Made by a program: the position numbers and the translations under genes. 64,000 bases of DNA. Origin: Pseudo-nitzschia pungens (lineage: Eukaryota; Bacillariophyta; Bacillariophyceae; Bacillariales; Bacillariaceae). Location: assembly GCA_037355855.1 (NCBI GenBank), contig CM074761.1:6467346-6531345 (forward strand), written 5' to 3'. The notes under the pieces were generated by a model that worked only from the letters and a program-made list of their open reading frames with translations, ran no database searches and was not told the origin of the DNA. Below are positions 30,033 through 39,331 of the stretch, piece after piece (the stretch's first letter is position 1; each line of letters starts with the position of its first letter).

Positions 30033-30940
30033 TATGAAGATATTCAAGGTGGTGCTATGATCTGTGCTAAGGCTCCTGTATAGGAGAGTGTACTGGGGCT
30101 ACAGGCAGCAGCCTCCAGTAACTGACTAACAGGTGCTGGGCTGAGTGCTAGAGCTGTGTGCTAAATGGTTAGCAACAGGCTTAGCAACAGGCGTAGCAGC
30201 AGGCTTAGCAGCAGGCTTAGCAGCAGACCTATCCTGTCTAGTATGGATGCTAGCAGAGTTTACTAGGGTCGCCGCGTACGATTTGTACCAATCGTACGTA
30301 CCCCGAGTAAAGCACCTTTCTGTGGTGTAGCTAAATGCTACAGGGTTAGGGTTGCTAATGCTACGAGATACTGAAAGATGCTAACCTACCATGATACCAT
30401 GCTAAGATACTATGCTACCGCCGGGGTCGGGTCATTGGTGTATGATATGTACCATGACCGGATACCCGGCCCAAACAGTTACCAAACGTGCTAGCATAAG
30501 CGAGCTAGCACACGATTGGATATAATTAAGCGAAGCTTAATTAAGCGAAGCTACGCTACGATACTCTGATACGCTACCCGTAGAATACAGTACCAGAGCT
30601 ACAGAGCTCTGTTATTATACGAGTTAGCGGATCGATATCACGATACGAGCTGAGCGAGCGCTCAGCTCCCTTTATTCACTCTTTATATTTCACTCTAAAT
30701 TAAATGCCTATCATGCCCTCCCCTTACGACCGATTCCGATGTACCTCTAGGGAAGTGCCTTGTATTGCTTGAGCGTATGCAATAGACCTTGAACAGTCCA
30801 CTGTAGACTCACGATTTGCCAGGACTCTATGTATTATTATTGTTAAGGCTTTTGCCCTATTTTTTAGTACGCAGTACAAGACGTTTATCTACGAGACGAT
30901 TCAAGTTACACGAAGGTTGCTGACGAGCAATATCAACGCA
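30033..30940 (+). repeat. Copia-2 5' LTR (908 bp)
   Basis: Starts TATGAAGATATTC, ends AATATCAACGCA. Contains 12-bp repeats (30,164-30,224), hairpin 30,424-30,472, palindrome AGCTGAGCGAGCGCTCAGCT (30,648-30,667) and a TATA-like CTTTATATTT (30,681-30,690), which could be the core promoter. Confidence 0.93.
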
Positions 30941-30960
30941 GTTTATCAGACCCACCGCTC
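30941..30960 (+). promoter_or_regulatory. Putative half-tRNA primer-binding site
   Basis: GTTTATCAGACCCACCGC directly follows the LTR. It lacks the TGG start of sites that pair with a tRNA 3' end. Its complement reads TGGGT-CTGATAA-AC, which has the shape of an anticodon stem (TGGGT), seven-base loop (CTGATAA, anticodon GAT) and the first bases of the 3' stem. This is like the internally cleaved tRNA-iMet primer of Drosophila copia. Identical in copia-1. Confidence 0.45.
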
Positions 30961-31394
30961 GACCCACTACGAACCGGGACGCCGGCTAGAGCGTGTGATG
31001 AAACCCAGTTGGTTGATCACCACTGGCATCCATGCTGGATGTAAAACCATCAGCTGTAACTGGACCAGCAGCTGACATCGTGAGATCCCTGATGTTAATG
31101 GGGAGCCCTTCCCCAGCAGACACGCGGACCGACCGGAGCCCGACACATCCACCTCTGGGGGTCTACTGATACATGATACGGTAGTTGAGCGTCATGGTGG
31201 CACCATGGAGCTCGATCCGGTGGGGAAGGAGCAAGCAGGACGTGGAGAAAGCAGCGTCCATGATTCCCTGTTATTTTTACAGGATTCAAGGGGACGTTTG
31301 CAACGGATGGAACCACACTGGAAAAGAAAAGGCTTTTGTGGAGACAGACCACCACGTACTTTCCAGTGAGAACAGTGTCCAGCGGACAGGGACA

Positions 31395-31402
31395 TGACGT
31401 CA
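31395..31402. promoter_or_regulatory. TGACGTCA palindrome in the leader
   Basis: Perfect CRE-type bZIP site, also in copia-1 (25,955-25,962). In diatoms, TGACGT-type elements respond to CO2/cAMP at carbonic anhydrase promoters. Whether it acts here, downstream of the LTR promoter, is unknown. Confidence 0.35.
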
Positions 31403-31500
31403 GGACCATCCATCAGAATAATGAGGCGCAGACAACCTCAAATCTGCCATACCATCGATTCTTTTTGATTTTAGCCGAGGGAACTTGGAATCAGAACTCT

Positions 31501-31615
31501 GAGATCAGTCATATCTCAAAACCGACCCGAGACCAGTCATGTCTCTGAGGCCAGTCATGCCTCTGAGATCAATCATATCTCAAAACCGATAGATCCCTGG
31601 GACCAGTCATGTCCC
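31501..31615 (+). other. Five tandem 17-nt covarying hairpins (copia-2 copy)
   Basis: Units at 31,501-31,517, 31,529-31,545, 31,547-31,563, 31,565-31,581 and 31,599-31,615. Stems GAGAT/ATCTC, GAGAC/GTCTC, GAGGC/GCCTC, GAGAT/ATCTC and GGGAC/GTCCC; loop CAGTCAT in four, CAATCAT in one. All stem differences are paired. Likely a protein-binding or packaging element of the genomic RNA. Confidence 0.88.
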
Positions 31616-31906
31616 AAAATCAAATCGATTGGTCCAGAGCAGATCAGAAAGACCGAAAGAATTCTTCTCTTTTGGTAACCAACCATCCAACCATCGAATC
31701 GGAACCATCGATGTGGATACCTTTTTTAGACGTCGGCACGAAACTGTTGACACGGAAACGCTGACGTGATACCTTTTCTTGATACCTTTTCTTTTGGTCG
31801 TCATCGATACAGACCTTCGATCGACGACTTGGATGGAAACAGTCCCCACCACAAAAGAATTTGGTTTAGAAACTGAAGCGAAATAGTTAATCAAAGCAAG
31901 ACAACC

Positions 31907-33889
31907 ATGGCCAAGCAAACCAGAAGACAAATCGCTGCAGCCGCCGCCGGAGCCGGCGCTGCTGGAGATGCCCCTGGAGATGGTGGAGGAGCTGTCCCCG
32001 GAGCCGGAGCCGACGCTCCCCTGCCTGGAGCTGTCCCCGGAGCCGGAGCCGGCGCTCCCCCGCCTGGAGCTGTCCCCGGAGCCGGAGCCGGCGCTCCCCC
32101 GCCTGGAGCTGTTCCTGGAGTTGCTGGCGCCGCCCCTGTTGGAGCGCTGCCCCCTGTCGGAGCGCCTGGAGTCCCTCCTGTTGCTCCTGCTGGAGCCTCC
32201 AGAGTCCAACAAGAACCGAACCTTGACATCCAACCTCGATCTGAGATGATCCTACTTGCTGCTATTCAAGAACTGAGAGCGATGCGCAGGGAGAATGCAG
32301 CTCGGATCGCTGCTGAGGCTGCTGCTGCTGCCGCTGCTGCCGCCGCCGCTCGTGCCCCTGCTCCTGCTCCTGCTCCAGCTCCCGCTCCTGCACCTGCAGG
32401 GGCTAGTCCTGATATTCTCCAAGCTCACGCCACAGCCCAGGCTAATGGAGGCATCTCTGGGTACAAGAATGGAGCAAAACTCACCTCAAGAGAGTTAGAC
32501 CTCCACACGATCCTTTCTGGTTTCAGTAACAGTGATACGGCGGATGAACTATTCCGAAATGGCCTCAACAGCATCGAGTCCATTCAGCAGCTCTCTGCCA
32601 AGGAACTACCCAAGTACCTCCGCGACTTCAATGGAGACCGTCACCCAATGTGTCCCTACCACGAACGAGTATTCATCGGACTTTCTTTCAGGCAATCCTT
32701 TAAGCTCCTTTCGGAGTGGATCCGCTACCAACCTCTCATTGGTATCAAGCCTACAGCCCATACTTGGCTTAGTGATCCCCTCGCAGCCGACTGGACGCGT
32801 GAGCGCCTAACTGGAATGGAAACCGCCGACAAGGAGACAGTCTCAGCATCCATTACTCCGCCGAAGCTCGCTAGCTTTGACAACTTCCGTCAGTGGGAAG
32901 AGAACTTCCGTCAGTTCCTCCGCTTCCAGTACAATGAGCAAGGATTCCCCCTCTCATATGTTATTCGTCCGAAGGAGGAAGAGACGGTGACTGCAGCAGA
33001 AAGATCCGCCACTGTTGGGAAAGACGGAACTTTTTCCAACTGGATGGATTACAATGTTCGATGCGCCACGCTTGAAGGCCCGCAATTTGTCACCGACAAC
33101 CACGACGTTTGGGTACTGCTCTGCAATGCAGTTCGTGACGGCCCTGGCTGGGCCTACACCCGAAGATACAAAGACTCGAAGAATCCAACTGGGAACGCCC
33201 AAGCGGCTTTCCTAACCCTCTACGAGAATGCCTTCTCCGACACCAACGTCGCGGCTATCATTGACAAGGTCCGTACAAGCATGTTCACTTCGAAGTATAC
33301 AGGGGATTCTCGTACCTACGATTTTGAGAAGCACTGCAGAACTTGGTTGAATTTCCAGACTACGCTCTCCAACCACGACAAGTTGCCCGACGAAGAGGAC
33401 TTCACCATGCGTTTCATCCACAGCATCCAAGATGATCGGTTTGAGAACCCCAAGATCCAAGTCCTTGAAAGTGAAAAGTACACCACGAACTTCAATGAAT
33501 GCATCTCCTTCTTCAAGAAATGCCTCGGCATACGGAAGATGGGTGTGGCTTCAACCAAGCGGGCGCGAAGTATTTCCTCTGTACGCCAAGATGGTGGTGA
33601 CGATCAAGGAAGTCAAGGCGGATCGTATAGTGGGAAGGTCGAAGACAAGAAGTATCCCTACGAAGTTTACAAGACTTTCTCCAAGGAACAACGAAAGCAG
33701 TTGTACGACCTCCGTCAGAAGAAGAAGGCTCGAACTATTCAGTCCACTAGTTCGAACCATACCAAGCCTGCTGCCTCCGCGAACGCGACCCAAGGCGCAG
33801 GGAACAGTTTTGGACCCAAGGGGCGCCAAAAGAACAAGAACACGAAGAAGGGCAACGGCTCGAACCAAGGACAGACCCCCAACAACTGA
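31907..33889 (+). CDS. gag: Copia-2 Gag
   Basis: 660 codons, intact, ATG at 31,907. N-terminus MAKQTRRQIAAAAAG followed by a ~75-residue Gly/Ala/Pro repeat, an acidic patch, an Ala run with an Ala-Pro repeat (about residues 150-180), the globular capsid-like part (SREL to about residue 540) and a basic, Ser/Gln/Asn-rich nucleic-acid-binding tail that ends QGQTPNN. No CCHC knuckle. It stops at TGA (33,887-33,889), and the same frame continues into protease, so Gag-Pol requires passing this UGA. Compared with copia-1 it is longer in the Ala-rich region and lacks that copy's deletion. Confidence 0.93.
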   Translation: MAKQTRRQIAAAAAGAGAAGDAPGDGGGAVPGAGADAPLPGAVPGAGAGAPPPGAVPGAGAGAPPPGAVPGVAGAAPVGALPPVGAPGVPPVAPAGASRVQQEPNLDIQPRSEMILLAAIQELRAMRRENAARIAAEAAAAAAAAAAARAPAPAPAPAPAPAPAGASPDILQAHATAQANGGISGYKNGAKLTSRELDLHTILSGFSNSDTADELFRNGLNSIESIQQLSAKELPKYLRDFNGDRHPMCPYHERVFIGLSFRQSFKLLSEWIRYQPLIGIKPTAHTWLSDPLAADWTRERLTGMETADKETVSASITPPKLASFDNFRQWEENFRQFLRFQYNEQGFPLSYVIRPKEEETVTAAERSATVGKDGTFSNWMDYNVRCATLEGPQFVTDNHDVWVLLCNAVRDGPGWAYTRRYKDSKNPTGNAQAAFLTLYENAFSDTNVAAIIDKVRTSMFTSKYTGDSRTYDFEKHCRTWLNFQTTLSNHDKLPDEEDFTMRFIHSIQDDRFENPKIQVLESEKYTTNFNECISFFKKCLGIRKMGVASTKRARSISSVRQDGGDDQGSQGGSYSGKVEDKKYPYEVYKTFSKEQRKQLYDLRQKKKARTIQSTSSNHTKPAASANATQGAGNSFGPKGRQKNKNTKKGNGSNQGQTPNN

Positions 33890-35854
33890 AACGACCGCCG
33901 GTGCCCGAAATTAAGTAAGGTTGGCCGGCTGTTGTATCAGATGGATCTGCCACGCGCGCGCGCCCCACCCAGTCCTGAGGGGCAATGCGAGCTGGACAGC
34001 CACGCTGATACGACTGCCGCCGGTTCCAACATGATCTTGCTTGAAGACCAAGTCGTCAGCCACGTCGATGTTCATCCCTTTTCGCCTGAGCTCAAGCCCA
34101 TCAAGAACATTCCTATTGGGACCTGTGTTACGGCCTACACAGATACCGACGGGAAAGTTTGGTTGATTTATTTCCATGAAGCCCTGTATTTTGGCGACAA
34201 GTTGTCCCACAGCTTGATTTGTCCGAATCAGATCTGGGACTGTCATCCCAATCAGACAGTCCAGTCACTCCATCCATATTGACAATACCGATCCTGAAGA
34301 TCCCCATGCGGGACACACCCTTGACATCAAGCTCCTGCTTGATGGGGCCGTGTCCTATTTCCCTTCCCGCAAGCCAACCAAGCATGAAATGGCTACATGC
34401 GATCATGTCGTTGCTACCCGAGACTTCCCTTGGGATCCGAAGAGCAAGAAGTTCGAGCAAGCCGAAGAAGCCATCGACGGATCTCATCCGTTGAATCCTA
34501 CGGTATCTGTCCTTCGCGCGGGGACGCCCCATGCGTCCGCTGAGACGACGCCCATCGCGTCCGCGCCGACCACAAAGCCCCAGAAGTCCAACAAGCGCAA
34601 GTTGGAGCCCGTCGAAACACGGTCTAATTTCAGTCCCCATTTGTACGACAAGGCTCTTCGGAGCGACAAGCTGATCCTCCCACAGCATGACTGCTACGAG
34701 AAGTACAAGCTGTGGAGTCTCCAGCAACTCTGTACCCGCCGTGATCTGACCCCATGTGCAATTGCATCCGACTCTTGTCTGGATGCACGGCTATCTTCTC
34801 TATTTTCGGGCGATTCCTTGAAGACTTGCGGGGACGATGTAGACGAGGATTTAGACGAGGATACAGTTCCAAGTCTTACAATCAACGCCCTGCATACCCC
34901 TCTGTACGAGCGCGCCTACACCGACGGCCGCGAGCGCTTCGAATTGGATCCCCGTAGCAATTCTCCCGTCTGCTTGTCATCCGTTTACAAGCATGTTCGA
35001 TGGGACGATGCAGTCGAACCAGTCGACCCCGAGCTTGACACCATCGCCAGACGAGCCAAGTGGGGTCCGACGATCGACACCGAACGATACTGCAAGATTG
35101 ATTCCGACCGTCTGTCCAAGATTTGGGATGTGTCCCCGAGAAAGGCTGCGGATACTCTTCGAGTCACGACGCAGAAGGGATTTCGGAATCCGCTACATCC
35201 CCTCGTTCGCCATCTGCCAACGCAGAGCTTCAGAAACAAGCGCATTGCGGCTGGCAAATGGTATACCGACACCTGGATAGCGAAGGTCCCAAGCATCATG
35301 CGACAAGATTCAGCCGCCCAAGTTTTCAGTAATGGTAAGGGCTACGATGAGTTCATACCTATACAGGGCAAGAAACAAGCGTATGAGGGACTGAAGATTT
35401 TCATCCACGATGTTGGGATCCCCGAACATTTGATATCCGATGGCGCTCGAGAGCAAGGAGCTCCTGGAACTTACAAGACCCCATGGAATAAGGTTGTCAG
35501 CAAGAACCATATCCACCAGACCTTCATCCAGCCAAGATGTCCCTTCCAGAATCGCGCAGAGCTCAGCATCGGCCACATCAGCAGAAGCATCCGCAAAAAG
35601 ATGGCTCGGAAGCGATCCCCCAAGCGCCTGTGGGCTTTCTGCGGGGAGCTCGTTGCTGCAATCCGCCAGCAACGCACGGCTAATCCTACGACGATGGGCC
35701 AAACGCCGTTCGAAATTGTACATGGGTACATGCCTGATATATCTCTGTACCAAGCCCATGAATGGTATGATTTCATCTATTGGGTTGATCTCTCTGATGG
35801 GACCGAAAAGCTGGGACGGTGGCTTGGTCCGTGCGGTGACCGATTTGGAGGCGG
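33890..35854 (+). pseudogene. pol: Copia-2 protease and integrase, frameshifted and cut by gypsy-2
   Basis: In frame with gag after the TGA. Protease motif CELDSHADTTAAG near 33,985; downstream NIPIGTCVTAY and ALYFGDKLSHSL. Around 34,252 about 29 nt are missing relative to copia-1 (between CCCAATC and ACAGTCCAGTC), so the frame shifts and the integrase is read in another frame (34,281 onward). Integrase: Asp in WYTDTW, Asp in LISDGA, Glu in QNRAEL, with the SPRKAADTLRVTTQKG segment in place of a clear HHCC module. The coding sequence stops in the gypsy-2 LTR and resumes at 41,713 (GDCHWILNEAAM). Confidence 0.92.
35850..35854. repeat. Target-site duplication GGCGG of gypsy-2
   Basis: GGCGG at 35,850-35,854 and 41,708-41,712. 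Removing the element and one copy restores the copia reading frame (FGGGDCHW). Confidence 0.93.
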
Positions 35855-36043
35855 TGCCATACCCCGGGTCTACTAGTGATTAGAACAGTAGTGATATGCA
35901 AATTGTGAGCCCTATTGGTTAGTCTATTTGCTACAGTTCTAAGAGCCCTCCAGATCGGCGATTCTATCGGCTCGCCGATTGTTTTTATCCTTATCCTTAA
36001 TCCAGTCCCGTGTGTGCTGGTGACTGTATTTTGGTGTACGGCA
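35855..36043 (-). repeat. Gypsy-2 3' LTR (189 bp)
   Basis: Near-identical to 41,519-41,707. Differs from the gypsy-1 LTR at several shared sites (for example GATCGGCGATTCTATCGG), so the two copies belong to slightly different lineages. Confidence 0.95.
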
Positions 36044-36061
36044 TACTCCTCCATGGTACTG

Positions 36062-39000
36062 TTACGATTTTATAGAATCCCTGCAATAATAGGGGTGGAC
36101 TCTCCTGATGTTAACCCGGTCGGTTACAAAGGGAGCAGTTTCGATAGTTACAGTTCCATTGTTGTGGACCTTGAGTACCTTGTAAGGTCCTTGCCGTGGG
36201 AAGGATAGTTTTGGAATAATGCCCTTCCTTTCCAGGGTGACATAGTCTCCTTCCTTATAGATATGGGGGATCCTCTTGCGATTCTCCCTGATGTTGCTCT
36301 TGTGGATACTCTTTTCTTGTTTCCTTGCTTGGATTGCTTCCCAATCCACTGGGAAATTCACGGGCATAAACATGTCCCTTCCAAACACCAGTTGTGCTGG
36401 GGAGTATCCCAGGGTGGGGTGGATGGCACTCCTGATGGCGTACGCTGCCTTGGTGGTGAACTCCTCAAAAGGGTCCTTCTCGTGGAGATCTCTTTGCTCC
36501 AGGTTAAAGGACAATAGGCAGTCCTTCAGGACCTGGTGGATTCTTTCCAGTACTGAGTTGGACTGTGGGTTCCAAGCGCCACTGGGCTTTCTTTTCATCC
36601 CCATGTTGTCACAGAGCTCCTGGAACTCTGCTTTGAACTCACTCCCGCCGTCAAAGCCAATTTCCTTTGGGCGCAGATATCGTGCTAGCCAAGTACTGTC
36701 TAGCAAACGTTGAGTTTCCGCTGCGTTTGGCGAGTCCTTCAGATGGGCCAATTCAAACCATCCGGTCACTGGGTCCACCATGGTGAGGACATGGATGTGG
36801 TAGTCTTTACCATTTTTATTGTGGACAGTTGCAGGTCCCCAGAGGTCCACATTGACCCTCTGCCATTTGGTGACCTCAGCTGCTTTCTCCGGTAGTAGTC
36901 CATACTTCTTCCGGCCACTCTTTTTGAACATCTGACACGTGTGGCAGTGTTTACAGAGGTCCTGGACGTCCTTCCTCAGACCTCTCCAGGTGAACACTGA
37001 GCGTATGCTCTGTTCCATTCTCTTTTCGCCGGGATGGACCAGCATGCTGTGGTACCATTCCATAACTCTGTCTTTGAGTTTGTTCGGGATCAGGATCTTT
37101 CCTTCTTTGTGGATTAGACTGTAACCTTCCACCATTTTGGTGGTCAGTCGGTTGTCTTTTTCCAGAGCACTCATGATCCCTGTGTCCTTTTGCTGGTAGA
37201 ACTGGATCATGTCTGGGGCAAGTGGGAATGCATTGATGCCCTGGAACTCTTCCGGTGATTCCCCAAGTGGGAATAGGAGCTGCCGGAGGTGCTCTTCCTC
37301 ATCCGCGTAGGTGAGGGGCTTATTCGGTGGTAGCCACTCGACTGTGTCCGCTGGATCATCAGTGATATCCAATCACGAGAGCGCGTCTGCTGCATCGTTG
37401 TCCTTGCCAGCAACGTGCTTGACTACTGGGTGGAACTCCTCCATAAGGAGTCTCCACCGGACCATCCTTTGGGTGGGCATCTGCTGATAGAGCAGGTTAA
37501 GGTGGTCTGTGTGAATAATCACATCTTGTCCTCGTAGGATTCCTTCGAATGCCTTTAGGCCTTCCACTATGCCCAGGAGTTCTTTCTCTCCAACAGTGTA
37601 GTTGAGCTGCGCCGAGTTCAGCTTCCAGGTGTAGAAACCAAGGGGCTTGCCATCTTGGCATACAGTTGCTCCCAGTTGCCTGTCGCTAGCGTCTGAGTAG
37701 AGATGAAATGGTTTCGTAAAGTCCGGGAATGCAAGCTTGGCTTCATCCGCGAGCATTCTCTTCGCCTCCATGAAAGCTTTCTGCTCTGCTGGACCCCAGT
37801 ACCAATTCATTTTGCCCTTCTTCCCTGCAAGTTTATTGAGGGGGGCCAGGATGTGGGAGCGTCGCTTCCACATATCCCTGTAGAAATTCACCATCCCAAG
37901 AAACATCTTGAGTTGCTTGGTGTTCTTGGGCGCTTCCAGGCGCTTCATCGCCTTTAGCTTCTTTGGCTGGGGTTGAATGCCCTCTGTTGTTAATAGAAAT
38001 CCTAGGTATTCCACTTCATTTTGCATGAAGAAGGATTTCATTAGGTTGGCTCGGAAGCCAGCATCACCCAGTCTCTGGAGTACTGTGTCGATTTTGTTGA
38101 GGTGGTCCTGTTCAGTTTCGCCGTCTCGTTGAATGATTAAAATATCATCAATATAGACCAGGACGTAGTCCAGGTCACCGTGCAAATTCATCATGACGGA
38201 CTGGAAGATATCCGGTGCACATGCAATTCCCATTGCCAATCTCCTGTAGGCATATTTTCCCCATGGCAGAATGGTGGAGCAGATCTTTTGGCTCTCCTTG
38301 CAGATGGGGATGGTGTAGTAACCTTGGGACAAGTCCAGCGCCGTAGCTGATTTGAACTTCTGTAACCATTGCTGGATTGTTTCCCCTATTCGTGGTAGTG
38401 GAAATGGTTTCCTCTGGATGGCGGCATTCATCTTTCGGAAGTCCGTAAGGACCCGAATGTCCCCTGTCTTCTTGGGTTGACAGAAGGTGGGCGATGCCCA
38501 TGGTGAGTCATCATCATGGGGGAGTTTTTCCAGGACTCCAATGTCACAAAGCCTAGTGATCTCCTTTCGGAGGGCTTGTTCAAAGGCGCGTGGTATCGAA
38601 TAGTACCGTTGCCTGACCGGTTTGACTCCTGGTTGAAGTTCGATTGAGACCGGTTCTATATTTTTGAGTAGTCCCAGCCCGCCTCCAAAGAGGGTGGGGA
38701 ACTTTTTCAGGGTGCGCTTTAAGGCTTCCTTGGACTCGTTTGTGATCTCTAGGTCGTTGACCATAGCGTCGATGTCTACCTTGGAGTAGTCTGCGTCCAG
38801 GATTTTGGATTGCCTCTCTTCCTCCTGTTGGAGGATTGGACTCTGTGTGTTGGCAAAGAATACTGCCTCGCATTTGTCCGGGTCAGTAAGCTCCCCCATT
38901 CCCTTCATGGGGATGGAGTTGCCCTGCCATTCGATTGTTCGGGAGCTGTATTTTATATCCAGTCCCAGTTGCGCCATCATGTCGGATCCTATAATCATGT

Positions 39001-39331
39001 CATAGGGCACCTCCTCATGGTGATGGTATTCATCCACTTGGAATGTCCATTTGATGGTCTTGGAGTTTGAAAATTCTATCAGCCTTAGTCCCACTGAAGC
39101 CGCAGACTTGGTTCGGAACTTGCCCCCATAGGTATTATAGGTGACAGATCTTTGGTCTCGGTTCGTTAGTTGACTTCGGTCGACAAATTGCCTTAGTATG
39201 ATGGATTTGGAGCAACCAGAGTCTAATAGACCCCGGAGCATCCTTCCCCTTCCCTTGCGGTCCAATACCTCCACACAGACGTCGGCGAATCTGTTGATGA
39301 TGCGGGGTCCAGTATGGATGGTATCAGCCAT
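36062..39331 (-). pseudogene. pol: Gypsy-2 pol with one nonsense codon
   Basis: Same domain order as gypsy-1. ATG at 39,331 directly after the gag TGA. Protease LLDSGCSKS, RT with GYYTIPICKE (full motif, unlike gypsy-1) and YIDD, RNase H SDASDRQLGA and integrase HPGEKRM...CKHCHTC, VDLWGP, FDGGSEF, VLERIHQ. At 37,373-37,375 the codon between DALS and LDIT is TGA where gypsy-1 has CGA (Arg), a single CpG transition. It separates the PR-RT-RH part (652 aa) from the integrase part (436 codons). Everything else is open, so the lesion is recent. Confidence 0.95.

Larger units (their letters stand above)
30961..31906 (+). other. Copia-2 leader (5' UTR)
   Basis: Non-coding, near-identical to copia-1 (25,451-26,416), with small inverted repeats (for example GGTGGCACCATGG at 31,196-31,208) and the five mini-hairpins. 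Short ORFs here are unlikely to be translated. GATACCTTTTCTT is directly repeated at 31,769-31,795. Confidence 0.8.
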
